From positions 62,001 through 126,000 of the forward strand of contig NW_026516686.1 of assembly GCF_025766255.1 (NCBI RefSeq): 64,000 bases of DNA. Direction: 5' to 3'. How positions within the stretch are numbered: position 1 is the first letter of the stretch; each line of letters begins with the position of its first letter. Below are positions 47,712-59,880 of the stretch, piece after piece. Source of the stretch: Zychaea mexicana. Lineage: Eukaryota; Mucoromycota; Mucoromycetes; Mucorales; Lichtheimiaceae. The notes under the pieces are model-generated. The model had not been told where the DNA came from. It saw only the letters and a list, made by a program, of their open reading frames with translations, and made no database searches. Both the position numbers and the translations under genes were made by a program.

Positions 47712-47890
47712 CAGTGGTCCCCCCTAATTTCACATCTGTTAACTTTCAACCCTCAATAATTTCACAAAATTTTTGGGAATGGAAAAAATTACATAGTAAA
47801 ATTTTCACATTCCCAGTTATTTTACTTTCAATGTATTATCTAGGGTTGAAGCCTTATTGGGTTATAGTAATAAGTGCTCCTCCATATATG
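47712..47890. mobile_element. Possible pogo/Tc1-type element end
   Basis: TA followed by CAGTGGTCCCCCCTAATTTC, with the word AATTTCAC repeated about 40 nt further in. The TA target, CAGT start and repeated subterminal motif resemble pogo-like ends such as the element at 56023. No opposite end was found. Confidence 0.35.
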
Positions 47891-48236
47891 CTTTAACGAA
47901 AATACATACTTCACATTATTTATTTCAATTGGATTTCTATAAGAATGAATATGGTATTAGAAAAAGCTTAAAAAAGCTATCTAAAGAGCTTTGTCTAGTG
48001 AACAGTTTGTTTTAAGCTTGTCGCGTGAGTGTCATAGTTTGAAAGGGAGACTGGGTATAAGCTCTTCATCTCCATCGGAGGCCAAGAAATCCAAAACAGT
48101 GTCAACATGTGATAAACGGGTATTTGCAATTGATCCCCTTTTTCAGTGAGTTGTTGATGTGTTTTTTGGCCATAAGAGATAATTTGAGCTTTTCACTGTA
48201 CAACTTTTTTGAGTCATTATGATTATAACTTACATA

Positions 48237-48390
48237 CACTGCAAGAAATAAGTGGTATCAATAAGGTATCAAATTTTAATAACTCAGATATCATAACGGA
48301 TCTCAACATGATATCAGTAAGGTATCAACATTTTTTTGAAACTCCTAGTATCATTATAGGGTATTATCAGGGTATCATTACTTGATATCT
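48237..48390. mobile_element. CACTA-like terminus with subterminal repeats
   Basis: CACTGCAAGAAATAAG starts a zone with several GGTATCA / GATATCA heptamers (near 48254, 48264, 48285, 48310, 48320, 48373). A CACTG/CACTA end followed by clustered short subterminal repeats is the hallmark of CACTA (EnSpm) elements. No transposase frame and no convincing opposite terminus were found, so this is at most a fragment or solo end. Confidence 0.45.
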
Positions 48391-49430
48391 ACTCAATTCT
48401 TTTTCAAAAAGTCAGCTCACAAGTAAAAGACAAAACACTCAGTGCGAAAAAAGCAATCTCTCTAATGGTCACAGGTGTACTCTCAAACCTTCAGAGCTCT
48501 TTTAAAAACCGACCAGCAACATCGACACTTTATATGATGATCAATCCAAATCAACTATAAATCGCCTCTATTTATTAATAGTAAAACGTACAGCAAAAGT
48601 ATTTCTAAGCATTTTATCTCAGAATTTAAAGCGCTTTTAAAAAGAAAATGTAATTTTCATCAAAAATAGTAACCCATGAAGAGGCTGTATCTGGCAATGT
48701 CGTCGGCTTAGACTTCTCTTCCTGATCCACAAGGTGTATATACTACCATCGTGGATAGGGTTTTTGTATACGTTAATGGTCATGATGTTGACATTTGAGG
48801 TATCATAATGTTATTGCTGGTGCCGAATTAGTAAAACAAATTGGGACCCAGTTCACATTATTTAGATCTGAGAACGATGAGCGATCAAAACCCCTTTTCC
48901 GTTTTATGTTTCTTTCTGATTCTACTTCCTGCTTGCATTTACTCTTGGTTCGCGGCCGCCATTGTCCAAAAGGTGAAGCAATCTCAATGTAGTGTGTGCT
49001 TATAAGTGATATATGATACTATCAATGCCTTTGTCCATAACCTCATTGATTCACTCTTATATGCACGAGGTTTTATTAAGCAGTGTCAAACTAACACGAA
49101 TTTTTACGTTCGATACTCATCGACACCTCTCTCATTTCGTATGAAGTATCTTTATGCTCTGGTAAGCCATTTCCTTTCATAACAGTTTGCTGTTCTATAC
49201 GCTGATTTTGTTGCTAAAAACTACTTGAAATAGTTTGAAATACTATTATCTTTGGAGATTGACAGGAGATCGTAGCGATGGTTTACTTAAATACGGAATT
49301 TGTAAATGATGTATTTGTAATTATTACAACATTATGGTTGGTGGGTAAAATATGCGTATGCGTCGTGCTTGTATGTACAAAGTGTCAGATATTAAATGAT
49401 TAATGATATGTTGGTTGTTATGCAGTAGTA
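48391..49430. other. No supported gene
   Basis: 1.04 kb with only short frames (48795-48992). Another GGTATCA lies at 48799. The 3' untranslated region of bmt2 is at the right edge. Confidence 0.4.
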
Positions 49431-50322
49431 TCAGGTTTCTATCACTATAGCAAAATTGTTTCTCGTGGCTCCGTCATTGATTATCTGTTTCTTGAATCCA
49501 GGGCATTTCGTGTTGTCTTTGGTCAGCTTGAAAAGATAGTATGCGAGTTTGTTTGAAAAATGATGTTCTATGCAGAGACCATATCCCATAGACTGCATCA
49601 TCGTCATAAAATGTTCGGGCGACATATATCTCGAGTTGTTGATACAAGGAAGAGGCAAAACTAGAAATAACAGCCCATCCATATTCAAAAAATCGCGGGT
49701 ATGTAAAAGCATCCGACCTATCCAATTGTTTAAAGTGCGTTAATATATAAAGAAAAAGTAAAACAAAAGAATTAATATTACCTCTATCTTTGGGATCACC
49801 AACAAAGTTGACAACCAAACTCAATGATACAATATTGAACTTTTCATTCTTCTTTGACGGTGCAACCATTTCCAGAAAATCTTGCTTTGCGATACGTGGA
49901 TCTTGCGGGTTCAAATCAATCGGCTTCACCTGAATCCAAGATTTGTGGCGCTCATAGTTGTCAGGCGCCACAGCTCCTACTTCAAGCAGCTTGAATACTT
50001 TTTGTGTGGATGCAGGACGCAGGTTGTGCTTGTTGAGAATCAGAATGAGCCACTTGGAGGAATCACCACCGCGTCGTTTGCTTTGTCCCAGCTGTGAAGC
50101 TTTTTGGTACCAGTCAATGCCGCCCATGACTTCCATTTCTGTCAGGATTTCTTGTTTTCGTACTGCATCGGTGACCGTTTTGCATTTGGCGAGTTCTTTA
50201 TTCAAAACATGGAATCGTCGAATCAACCTTGCTGTTTCGGCTGATGATTGTTTAAATTTTTGCGTTGCTTTTTGGGTGGATCGTTGAGTAACGGGTATGG
50301 CTTTTTTTCGTGCTTTTGGCAT
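49431..50322 (-). CDS. bmt2: 25S rRNA adenine-N1 methyltransferase Bmt2
   Basis: Two minus-strand exons, 50322-49782 and 49717-49431, giving 275 residues; the junction reads DPKDRG-RMLLHTRDFL in frame. Family signatures: GGIDWYQKASQLGQSKRRGG, the SAM-pocket region LEVGAVAPDNY, VKPIDLNPQDPRI, KQDFLE, FNIVSLSLVVNFVGDPKDRG and GLLFLVLPLPCINNSRY. Yeast Bmt2 makes the m1A mark at A2142 of 25S rRNA in the nucleolus; the same activity is inferred. The Lys/Arg/Gln-rich first 35 residues fit nucleolar targeting. The length is close to fungal homologues. Confidence 0.93.
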
Positions 50323-51176
50323 TGTATGAGTATAATAGTGCTGTCAAAAAAAACCGGTGATAAATTTTTGTCAATAAGCTCGATATAAATCCGATTCGCT
50401 AAAGCAGGTAAACCATCGTCATAATCATGTAGCTCGATTATCCTTATAAGCAGTACCTGCGTTACCATCAGTAACACTTTACTCGGACTATTTAAACGAC
50501 CAAAAAACGCGGACGATGTTGGACGATAAGGAGAGTTGATTATCATGAAGGATTATTTTTCCATCCGATCCATCGTGCTCCTGGTATGTTTATCTAGCTA
50601 TCAGAATAGTCCAAAATGTTAAAATAATTACGACGGTATGAACACTGCGTCCTAAGGGGCATGCTTGCTCGTGTCAGATCTAGAAGGTTTATCGGTCTAA
50701 AACAACTCTGGCAGGGCAGCAGGGAAAAAGTTAGAGGGTGAATCGTGGAGGATCTCTGTAATTCAAGAGGTGGGGGGCAGTAGCTATCAGAGTAACTGTT
50801 TGGATCTGCATCAATTGGCTCAAAGTTTGCTTTGATGAAATTACAATAGACAGCTATGGAAGCCACGGTGTAATAAGCAGATTAAAGCGACCAGTTACAC
50901 TGTCATTTGGTAACTATTACCCTTAATCATCCCCATGGTATGGTTAACAACACCTTCTATCATCCAGTAAATTACATCACCACATGCCAGCACTATAGCA
51001 TAGCCCAAGTACCCATCACCCTTATCCCGTCTCCGTTTCCAATAGCAACAGTAACCTAGCAACAAAATCAAGATTGCCCCACGCCAAATTCTGCTTTTGA
51101 GGGTACAAGTATCATTCAAAGATTTATTTCGATTGACCTTTTTAGTGTGTTGACAAGAGAGCTATTAAGTAATAAT
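50323..51176. other. Intergenic, bmt2 promoter and rpl22 3' flank
   Basis: 854 nt between two minus-strand genes. Frames at 50594-50866 and 50895-51119 are not supported. No element is recognised. Confidence 0.45.
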
Positions 51177-51646
51177 TTACTCTTCATCCTCCTCAGCCTC
51201 ATCGTTGGCAATGTTGAAGTAACGGAGCTCGAAGGTCTGCTTGTCGGTGGCAATGACGCGCAACCAATCGCGGATCTGGTTCTTCTTCAAGAACTTCTTG
51301 GTCAAGTACTTCAAGTAGCGCTTGGAGAAGGCAATGTTGGCGACAACGGTGATCTTGTTGTCGGCACCACGGGAGATGACAACAGCCTCGCCCAAGTTGT
51401 TGGTGCGGCCCTCAACCTTGATGCGGTCGTGAAGGAACTTCTCCTGTATATATAGACGCAGTTTTAGCATTTACGCTCAATTTTTGTTTTCTTGTTACTC
51501 TCCCTCAATTATTATAAAGCTCAGAAAAAAAAAAGGGAAGCGATATTTACGAAGGCAGCGGCATCAAAGATCTTGTCGTTGGCGGGAGCCGAACAGTCAA
51601 TGACGAACTTGGACTTCTTGACGGTGGTGGTCTTGACGGGAGCCAT
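51177..51646 (-). CDS. rpl22: 60S ribosomal protein eL22
   Basis: Two minus-strand exons, 51646-51551 and 51443-51177, giving 120 residues. The junction [18 protein letters not shown] is in frame with a GTAAAT donor and a TATACAG acceptor. The sequence is typical: [57 protein letters not shown], and an acidic C-terminus (NDEAEEDEE). It is a structural protein of the large ribosomal subunit near the exit tunnel. It is divergent from ppn1, with a pyrimidine-rich leader region just upstream. Confidence 0.97.
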
Positions 51647-52603
51647 TTCTTATATCCGTGGAAAGAGAGAGAGGGAGACCAGTATGTTCTGCGATTTGCC
51701 CTCGATTTTTTTCGAGGCGTTTGTGGCTTAGACAGACAGATTTTGTGGGTTTGTGCCATTAAACCCAGCTGCTGGTGAAATGGCAACACTCCACTCACCG
51801 CGCCAAAGAATTGTACCTGACATTGCATTACAGGAGCTGCTGCTGCTGATGCATCATGTGTGCTGAAATCATTCATCCCAAAATATCGTCATACAAGCTT
51901 AATGTATTGACGCTGTTGCTGACTTGTTTTTCTAGCTAGTGCAGTTCCTGATGTTGCTGATCAGCAGACCCTGCTCTAACTAACAATTGCCTATATCTGC
52001 AATATACGGGAACAGCATATCATTTCTTTTTGCATCTTTTAAACAAGACGACCTTGACGTACACACCCATTGTCACGCATTTGTTGTGTTTTGAGGGGGA
52101 CGAGACACTAGGAGCAAAGGGTGTTCATTTTAGGGGGTCAGGAGACGGGGAAAGGAAAAAGGGAAAGAAGCAGACGAAGAATTGAAAACTCTGATGATCT
52201 TAGCCCGAGCTTTTACGGACCCCTACAGTGTATGTGGGTTGTGTATGATGCTGCTGCGTAGAATTCTTGGCCACAATGTTTGAGCAGTACCTTGCATATC
52301 CCCAATTAGCGATATCGAATCGCCGCATGAGGATCGATGACTGGTCGAGAAATTGCAGCAAGTAGGCCTTTCTCTTGCACTCCTTTTTTTTCCTGAGCCA
52401 TCGTCTTTCTTAAATTTTAGCATCTTTCTATCTTTTCCTACCCAACGCAAAGAGAGACACCCGCACTTGGTTATTTTGTTTGGTTGATGTTTTACTTTGT
52501 TGTAGCACACACTATCATCACACACTAACCCGCTTGTAAAACGTCACCACCTCAAACATATAATCACCGCCTGATTGTAACAAATATAAGAAGCGAGTCC
52601 AAG
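51647..52603. promoter_or_regulatory. Divergent promoter region, rpl22 / ppn1
   Basis: 957 nt between divergent starts. It contains purine-rich runs (GAGAGAGAGGGAGA at about 51662-51678; GGGGAAAGGAAAAAGGGAAAG at about 52148-52168) that read as pyrimidine-rich on the rpl22 strand, a common feature of ribosomal-protein promoters. No coding frame is supported. Confidence 0.45.
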
Positions 52604-54511
52604 ATGCACTCAAACCAAACAACATCTCTCTCTTCTTGTATCATGCTCTACACTCTTTACTTTATCCTCCTTGTGGGCGTTCTTTCATTGCTCTCCTATG
52701 CGCCTGCCGATAGACAGATCCACTACGACCAGATATACAACGATGACAACGGTTACCAGGACGGTATTGGATCTTCTTCGTCTCCGTCGTGGTTAACAAG
52801 CAGTCAGTCTTCGCTGCAACAAATCATCTCTTGGTCATGGCGATTCTGGACTGGCCGTCGTCATCCAGTCTTCGAGCCACCAAAGCGACATGGTTACTTC
52901 TTGCACATCACCGACCTTCATGTATGTACTGATAAATTTTTCATTCACGTGAATCAGCTTCATAGAATAACAAGGATTTATCACCATTAACCTTCATCAT
53001 GTCATGTTCTCTGATCATTGTCATGTGCTTTTCTGTTTCGCAGATCGATGAAGAGTATATCGCTGGTTCTACGGTTGATTCGGACTGTCATCGCCTGCCC
53101 AGCGGCAGCGATTCGGGTGCTACAGCGGGGCTGCTTGGCACGCCAGGAGAAAAATGTGATGCACCTGTCGAACTGGCGGAGAAAACCCTGGATTACATTG
53201 CCCGTGAATGGCGCCACAAGATTGACTTTGTCGTTTGGACTGGCGATAACTCGAGGTATATTTTATCAAACAATTGTGGATCAAAAAAAAACAGCAAAGA
53301 AGAGCTCTCCCCCTTTTGTTTGTGAAACTAATAAACAATTGAACAAAAGACATGATTGGGACAAGAAATACCGGCCTCGCAAACGCAAAAATATCTACCA
53401 TCTTAACGAACGGGTTACAAACATGATGCAACGAGCCTTTTGGCCGACAGCACGTGACCCACGACACATCCCACTTGTGCCTACCCTGGGCAATAACGAC
53501 GTCTATCCACATAACACGATCGGTGGACCTAATGAGGATGGCGACCTGCTAGACTATTTTGCACGATTGTGGCAAACCTGGATCCCCACAGATCAACGTG
53601 CAACGTTCCGTCGAGGCGGCTATTTCGCTGTCAATGTTGGTCCACGACTACGCATTTTGTCACTTAACACAATGTACTTTTACCACAAGAACGATGCTGT
53701 AGAAGACTGTGATGCATTCGGAACGCCCGCATACGAAATGATTCAATGGTTCGAGCATGAGCTGCTCAAAGCCCGAGCTGCACATGTTCGAGTCTATGTG
53801 ATGGGACATGTTCCACCTACAACCAAACATTACCGCCAATCCTGTTTGCAAGAATACGTCCGTGTTGCATCCCAGTTTCCGGATGTATTAAAAGGCCACT
53901 TCTTTGGCCATCTCAACATGGACCACTTTTTGCTACTCGACGCCCGGGATGAGAACGAGGATTTCCGCACATCATCTAGAAAGAACGCTTCTGCGGTGAT
54001 GGATGAAGAAGAAGACGACGTCCATGTTACTCGAAACGTCAACAAATACGTCAATTGGCTGCGCGACATGTACGAAGCAATCGACCCGATCGACCACAAA
54101 CGTGCATCAGCTCATCGTATGCCCGTCGTTGCCGTTCAAGTTGCGCCGTCGGTCTTGCCTGTTTATTACCCCTCAATCCGGATCTACCGCTACGAAATTC
54201 ATGACGACGACGACCGCGCACAGTGTCGTCATCGCGACTTGAAGCCGCACGGCACATTACTTGAATACGACCAGTATTTCTCCAACACGACTCAATGGGA
54301 GCTTGATCTCGACAGAGACTTTGACGAAGCTCATTTAGACTATCAATTCGAGTACAATTCCAAAAAAGAATACGGTCTTGAAGACCTGACTATCGCCAGT
54401 TATTTTGAGTTTGCCAAACGACTAATTGACGACGACGAAGATGGAAACCAGCTATGGGCAAAATACTGCCGCAACATGTTTGTCCAATCGCTCAATGATA
54501 GATTTTCCTAA
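52604..54511 (+). CDS. ppn1: Endopolyphosphatase (Ppn1 type)
   Basis: Three exons: 52604-52921, 53044-53255 and 53350-54511, giving 563 residues. A short cytosolic N-terminus is followed by one membrane anchor (residues about 13-33), so it is a type II vacuolar membrane protein with a lumenal catalytic domain. Metallophosphatase motifs are complete: ITDLHID (Asp104, His106), VVWTGDNSRHD, LGNNDVYPHN, MGHVPP and GHFFGHLNMDHF. A Cys-containing insert (DCHRLPS ... EKCD) also fits the family. Ppn1 cleaves long-chain polyphosphate internally, yielding shorter chains and phosphate. Both introns fall next to metal-binding motifs. Residues between GH..DHF and YYPSIRIYRYE carry an acidic low-complexity stretch. 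Confidence 0.95.
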
Positions 54512-56020
54512 TTCTTCCTCTGCTTTAATTACTATTCACCCGGCTAACTCAATAGCCCCCTTTTACTTTCCTCGTTTCCCTCGAAGAAAACGCATACGTA
54601 CTACCTATCTTTCATCGTAAATATATACCCCTCCCCTTTACTATCTCCCATCCTAAAGCCCTGCTTGTACCATACACATAATGGTACCAGCTACTATATT
54701 CCCAACTTACAATATATCATTGGTGCGTAGGTACACATATACGCAGAGCAAAACCGTTTTATCCAATTTTGTCAATGACCCCAAATTTCCATTGCCCTGC
54801 CTTTCTTACGTTTAACTTTCTAATAAAGATTCTTCTACACGTACACTAACTTTGCACATTATGCCTCCCCATGTCAGCCAGTCAATTAGCGCACATGGGG
54901 TCACATGTTGTTGTTGTTGTTGTTGTACACCCGTCCGAAACAAAATCGACTTTAGTTGTTCGGCGCCTACGGTAGTAGCCGTTAATGAAAAGCCCCAAAA
55001 TCAAGATGATGAAAATTTTGCACATGCAGGTATGACATGCATTCCTTTCTCTGTAAAGTTTTAGCCGGCGACAACCCTTCTTCTCCCCCATTATTTGATA
55101 TGCAACTGTTGGTAAACCTTGTTTTTTCTTCTTCCCTTGCTACAATGTATGTGGCTGATGATCATCAACGAGTTATCATTGCTGTTATCAAAACGTGTCT
55201 GTTGCAATTGGATACACAGCGCTGTATTAACCTTGGTCGATAATGGCACTAACATGTGTCACGTATATACAATGCAGGACCATAAACAAACGAAAACATT
55301 TAACCCCAAAATGGATTGCTGCATCTAGGAAGGCCAATTAAAAGCAAGAAAAAGACGTTATGTATTTCGAGGTACATACACATTGTAAATGTTCTTTTTT
55401 TAGGCATTAAGAAACCCTTTTGACGATCATTCCAAACAGTCACGCGTCGTTCATATTATACACAGACGCTCAACACGTTTGGATTGACTTCCCTAAAAAA
55501 AAAATGCAAGCAAGAGGAGATACTTCACCTCTCCCGAAAAAATCCTTTTTTTGTTGGCAACTCACCACGATTATTACATAAGCTACTGTAACTACTACTT
55601 ACAATATAAAACAACATTCGCGCTCTGCATATATTTACTGCTGTGGTTTCTTATCATAGCACGCCATGAAGGGCGCATTTCTATAACCTTTTCAGCAGTA
55701 TGATAGAGTAATGAGAAATAGACACGTACAAAACCAATGTCATACAGTATTTGGGAATATAACCAAGTGATGGAGAGAGAGATGATTTGTCGTATTAGGA
55801 ATAATAAAGAACGATATGCACGACGAAAATGACCACATGCTGAATTGATCTGCGTTTCGTTTGTGCTACCAAGTTTCTGTGGCGACGACATGAAAAATAG
55901 CTCTGTTTTATGAGGACACTGAACCAAGTCGAGCTATTTTGTTCTCCTACAAAGCCGTAGTATGATACATATATGCCAGGACGTCGAAACAGCAGGCACT
56001 AAAGAATATACACAATACTG
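54512..56020. other. Intergenic, no supported gene
   Basis: 1.5 kb. It holds the ppn1 3' untranslated region and a (TTG)n run at about 54907-54925. Short frames (54852-55064, 55595-55927) have no domain support. Confidence 0.45.
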
Positions 56021-56022
56021 TA
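56021..56022. repeat. Left TA target-site duplication
   Basis: TA immediately before the pogo-type element; its partner is at 56990-56991. Confidence 0.6.
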
Positions 56023-56989
56023 CAGTTGACCCCCGTTTTTTGCACCTCCACTTTTTGCAGGTCCTCAGTTTTTGCAGCTTTTTTTGGAGGAATCCCGTTC
56101 ATCACTTAGTAAAATTGCAGTTTCCTCACTTTTTGCATTTCGCAGCCCAAAAAGAAGGACCTGCAATTTTCCGCTAGTAATTTTCATTCTATTAGAGAGC
56201 GGCGACGCTGAGAATCGAACCAATGATGTTTGTTCTGGCTTTTCTTGCAGAAATCATCCCAGATTTTTCTGAGTTCATTCCAGATGTTTTGATGTTCTGG
56301 GGCATCTAAAATACTAGTTGTTTTTTCTAGTATTCTTGTTTTTTTTGCAAACTATATACTGGTGTAACAGGTTCAGATGAAACAGTCATGCTAGCATCTT
56401 CGTTGCCGTTGTCAACAACATCACATCAGCTATTCTTTCATTAAGAACAGCACTAACAATTTCTTCATCGGACAGCAGCGGATTAACAGCTGCAATTTCC
56501 TCAGCTGGATCTGCATCAAAAGTGAAGTTCACAAGGTTATTGGCACTATAAATAAGGCTTATATAATCATTGATCTGGCTAAGTGCAACTTCGTCTGCAT
56601 TGTTTGATTCACTGTTAGTGCTGTTAGTCATGACTGCACCTACTAGATTTGTGTAGTGCATTTTCTATGGTGATATAATATTGATAGGCTGCTTCATTAT
56701 TTCGTCAGTAAGCTTTTCCTATAATTTTCCTTTTGTCATGATGTATGGTGTGAATAGTGTGTATAAAACAATTGCAAAAAAAATTAGGTCTTTTTATTTA
56801 AAGTTGCAATGTAAAAGTAACCTCAATGAAGTACTGATGTTCCTTAATTGGTTTACATAATTGACACTTGATAGGCCAAGCTATAGTCAGCTGTGTAACA
56901 CCCTTATACCCATCCTCACTTTTTGCAGTTCCCCACTTTTTGCAGTTTTTTTCACGAAAAACCGCTACTGCAAAAAACGGGGAAGTCTC
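56023..56989 (-). mobile_element. Pogo-type (CENP-B-like) element, internally decayed (967 bp)
   Basis: The ends are inverted: left CAGTTGACCCCCGTTTTTTG against right (reverse complement) GAGACTTCCCCGTTTTTTGC. Both sides are flanked by TA. The word TTTTTGCA recurs at both subterminal zones. On the minus strand, 56661-56386 encodes 91 residues that resemble the C-terminal end of pogo/Tigger-type transposases (acidic, ...NPLLSDEEIVSAVL...). The DDE core and the helix-turn-helix are missing, so this is a deletion derivative. The left end is better preserved than the right. Confidence 0.75.
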
Positions 56990-56991
56990 TA
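56990..56991. repeat. Right TA target-site duplication
   Basis: TA immediately after the pogo-type element. Confidence 0.6.
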
Positions 56992-57249
56992 TTTGAATTT
57001 CGAATTTTGACACACGAATAAGTTTTGGTATTCTCGAATCTAGTGATTCAACCTACTCCTTGTAGTTTTGCGGTATGATTCTCTCTCACTTGCAGTATAA
57101 GGTTTTGCTCTTCTGCAGCAATCCTTTCTAATCGTTCTGCGGTTTTACTTAAATCGGACATGTTATGTTGGTATGGAGATAAAAGGCAAATCAATCAAAT
57201 CAATTCCACTCCGGGTCCAGCGGAATTTATATTTTGAATGCTGCGTATA
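56992..57249. other. Spacer between pogo element and DIRS remnant
   Basis: 258 nt without recognisable content. Confidence 0.35.
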
Positions 57250-58290
57250 ACAATAGATCAAAGACTTTACCTTCTCGAATAATGTGAACAAGGCTTCAGC
57301 CTACAGTCTCACCTTTAAGGAGCATTTTTCTTCGACTGTGGTAAATTGTGAGCCCAGAGCAGCCAAGGTCGTGAAGTTGGTGTGCATCTTGTGTTGGATG
57401 ACCAAGACCCATGTGCCACAACATCTTCAACCGGAATACCAGCAAACACAGCCCACGAAGATCCCCAAGCCCGAGCCTTGATCCGTCCCTTGTTCCTCGG
57501 TCGATGAAGCAGTCACATGATCGATTTGATATGGTTGCTGACGCATTGTGCGTGTACCGAAAAGTCGCGTCGCAATTGATGGCATCAGATAATTGATGTC
57601 GAGCTTAGAGAAAGTAGGGAATGGTTTGCGACAAGGCAGTGATGAATGGATCGACTGGGCATATCATAGAGTTTGGATGCGTTTGAATGTTAACAGATTT
57701 GGTGATCCGCTGTTCGAGCCTCTTTTGCTTGGGACGGACAATATGAAGTATATACCTGTGGTTGATGGGCGTTGAGAATGTTCATAATCCAACAATTCGT
57801 TCGATGTCGGATTGACGGGAAAAACCATATACACCCAAGAGCCAGCACAACTTTGCCGCCAAAGAGGATCTCTTCATGGTACTGTTCGAACCCAGAGATG
57901 TGAAGGGGTTGGTTAATAATTGAGATTGAATTTACGCTGCAATGCTGGGGGTGATGCGCCTTGTTTGAAAACTTGTCGAACTGTTGATACAAGTATTAAG
58001 AATTGGAAATCGGTTGCTTGTGTCAAGGAGCGCGAAAAGGCGGGAGCGGTAAGTCGAAGTCGTGGATGTATCCCTTTGCAGCACTTCTTAACTGTGAGCC
58101 AGCAGGTTGATAAGATTGGCTGCCATAGGTGTCGATGGATCCAGCTCTTGATCTTCGCACCATGTGATATAGCGTCACTGGATCCTTTCAGGTTGTTGTT
58201 GTTGTGTGCGTACAAGGTCAGGGCGCATGATCATGTTGGTGGTGTGGTTGTTGGCACCCGGCGGTGTTCAGTCATCGTAGCTTATGATCC
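57250..58290 (-). pseudogene. DIRS-type tyrosine recombinase remnant
   Basis: On the minus strand, a chain of frames recovers a DIRS-like tyrosine recombinase. An N-terminal core-binding segment (YITWCEDQELDPSTPMAANL, then INLLAHS-stop-EVLQRDTST) lies at about 58180-58070, continuing to FPILNTCINSSTSFQTRR near 57970. A later segment, about 57850-57650, reads LGVYGFSRQSDIERIVGL, then HIVRPKQKRLEQRITKSVNI and HPNSMICPVDPF. Stops and frameshifts break it several times. In DIRS elements this gene lies 3' of the reverse transcriptase gene, which is the order seen here. Plus-strand open frames over this stretch (for example 57920-58390) are shadows. Confidence 0.7.
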
Positions 58291-58469
58291 ATGTCTTTAT
58301 ACTCCAATGCGGATCTTCATGAGTATGCTTTGTTCTTGGCCCGGCGCTGGCAAGAACAGTTGGCGTGGCATTTGCAGTGTTTGGGGGTGAGCTGTTGCTT
58401 GAAGGCTAGGGAACCATATCGCGGGTGGCTGCCAAGGAGATATATTCATAGTTATAATTTTTATTGTAA

Positions 58470-58730
58470 ACAATAAAATTATTAACTATTTATATATCTG
58501 TCAAGCTTCTACTAAGTTTTGTATTTCATCAAAAATTATGTAACTAGTAGCCTTCGTCCAAGTATTCCTCGGCTAGAGGAGGGTGTGCTCATTACTATTC
58601 CGCCATCTATAAAATTATTTTAATATATAAGATTTATAACATATATTAGAAAAAATCAATTTTTCTAATAATTATTAAAATCCAAAGGATAAGGCTTACC
58701 CTTCTAAGGAGTGATGAGGGTCGAACTCGT
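58470..58730. repeat. AT-rich block with hairpin inside the DIRS remnant
   Basis: A very AT-rich stretch between the recombinase and RNase H parts. It contains the inverted repeat ATTAGAAAAA / TTTTTCTAAT at about 58647-58671. It may be a later insertion or the eroded gap between the two element genes. Confidence 0.4.
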
Positions 58731-58734
58731 TTTT

Positions 58735-59880
58735 CGGAATGGAGCTTCTTCATACAAGCCTTAACGGGATTTCGAGGGGGTAATGGTAAACTCTGCCCAG
58801 ATGTTTTCAAGGTATCGTCGAAGCGTCGGTGGCGATGCCGCACACCGAGGCGAGTGTGTGTTGTTGACTGTCGTAAATAGATCCACGTGGTGTGGATTCC
58901 ACTTGTGATCGAGTTTCTTGAAGTACTGCCGTGCCAACTACCATTTAAATCTGTTGACTGGATTGTCGTGATGGTGCGTCGGCCGGGTCGAACGCAGAAG
59001 GGATGTATGTAAGCTGTAGACGTGTGTTGGTGTTTCAACCGGAAATTCCATATGCGACGAGCTAGTGCCATCAACTCTGGTGACGTTGTTCCGCCAAAGT
59101 TGTTGATGTATGTTATGCTGATGGTGTTGTCACAGTGTACACGCAGTGTTTTTGCCATGATGCTGAGGGATGCGTAGCAGTTGTAACAATCTGTATCTCC
59201 TTCCAGTTGATCTGCTAATGATGTTGTCGATGGGTCCATGGGCTGCACCAAGTCTGTAGTGCTGTCACAATCCCGCATCTGTCGCCCAATGCATCGGTGA
59301 AATCCCCATATCCAGAGTGTAGTCAGTAAGAAAGTGAGGCCATTCCAAGAGCGTAGCTGATTCCACAACCATATCAACTCCTGTTGAGCTTCTAAGTTTT
59401 GCTACGCTGTTAACATCCATGCTTTGCCTTGCTGCAGAGCCAGATCTTTTGAGGCAAGAAGGTCCGTAGCCGGGACGAAAAATCGCTGCTGTCAAAGACT
59501 GCGCCTTGTCGATAAAATGAGGCGATCTGGCAACAGATGGTCCTGGCTGGAGGATTAGTACGTAGTTTCATTCCCTCACGGAAAAGGTCGCATATTTACT
59601 GAGCTGAGTGTTGATTTCCGAAGCCAAGATGATGGATAGTCTGCGAAGAAAGTTAGACTTGTTTTGGATGTTTTGATCCAAACAACCAACCACCTCCCCT
59701 ACCTTCTTCTGTACCCGACGGGGAAATGGAGTCTCGCTGCGTCTGCTGTAGAACTGGCAATAACCAAATTTTCGAGACAGGCCTGGAGCTGAAGGAATCG
59801 GGGCCTTATTATTAGCAGCCCTGGGCAAGGGAATTGTTTGTGACCATGTGCACAGCTCATTTTAAGGAGGGATGGAAGAT
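58735..59880 (-). pseudogene. DIRS-type reverse transcriptase / RNase H remnant
   Basis: Minus-strand frames (59377-58646 and neighbours) carry the end of a DIRS-like polyprotein: thumb/connection-like ELIWLWNQLRSWNGLTFLL, RNase H core LRVHCDNTISITYINNFGGT followed by SPELMALARRIWNF, and after a frameshift LTYIPSAFDPADAPSRQ. A further frame gives YFKKLDHKWNPHHVDLFTTV. These match the order and wording of DIRS-1-group elements (TDN-T-AYIN, GGT-SP, PADA-SR, VDLF). Frameshifts and stops show it is dead. A weaker upstream segment (59828-59568) continues towards the reverse transcriptase. Confidence 0.8.

Noticed and set aside
56205..56260. tRNA-like T-arm word (GGTTCGATTC on the minus strand)
   Set aside because: T stem does not pair and there is no acceptor or anticodon arm.
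57920..58390. 156-codon plus-strand open frame
   Set aside because: Composition is rich in Cys, Arg and Val without a domain; the opposite strand carries DIRS recombinase wording.
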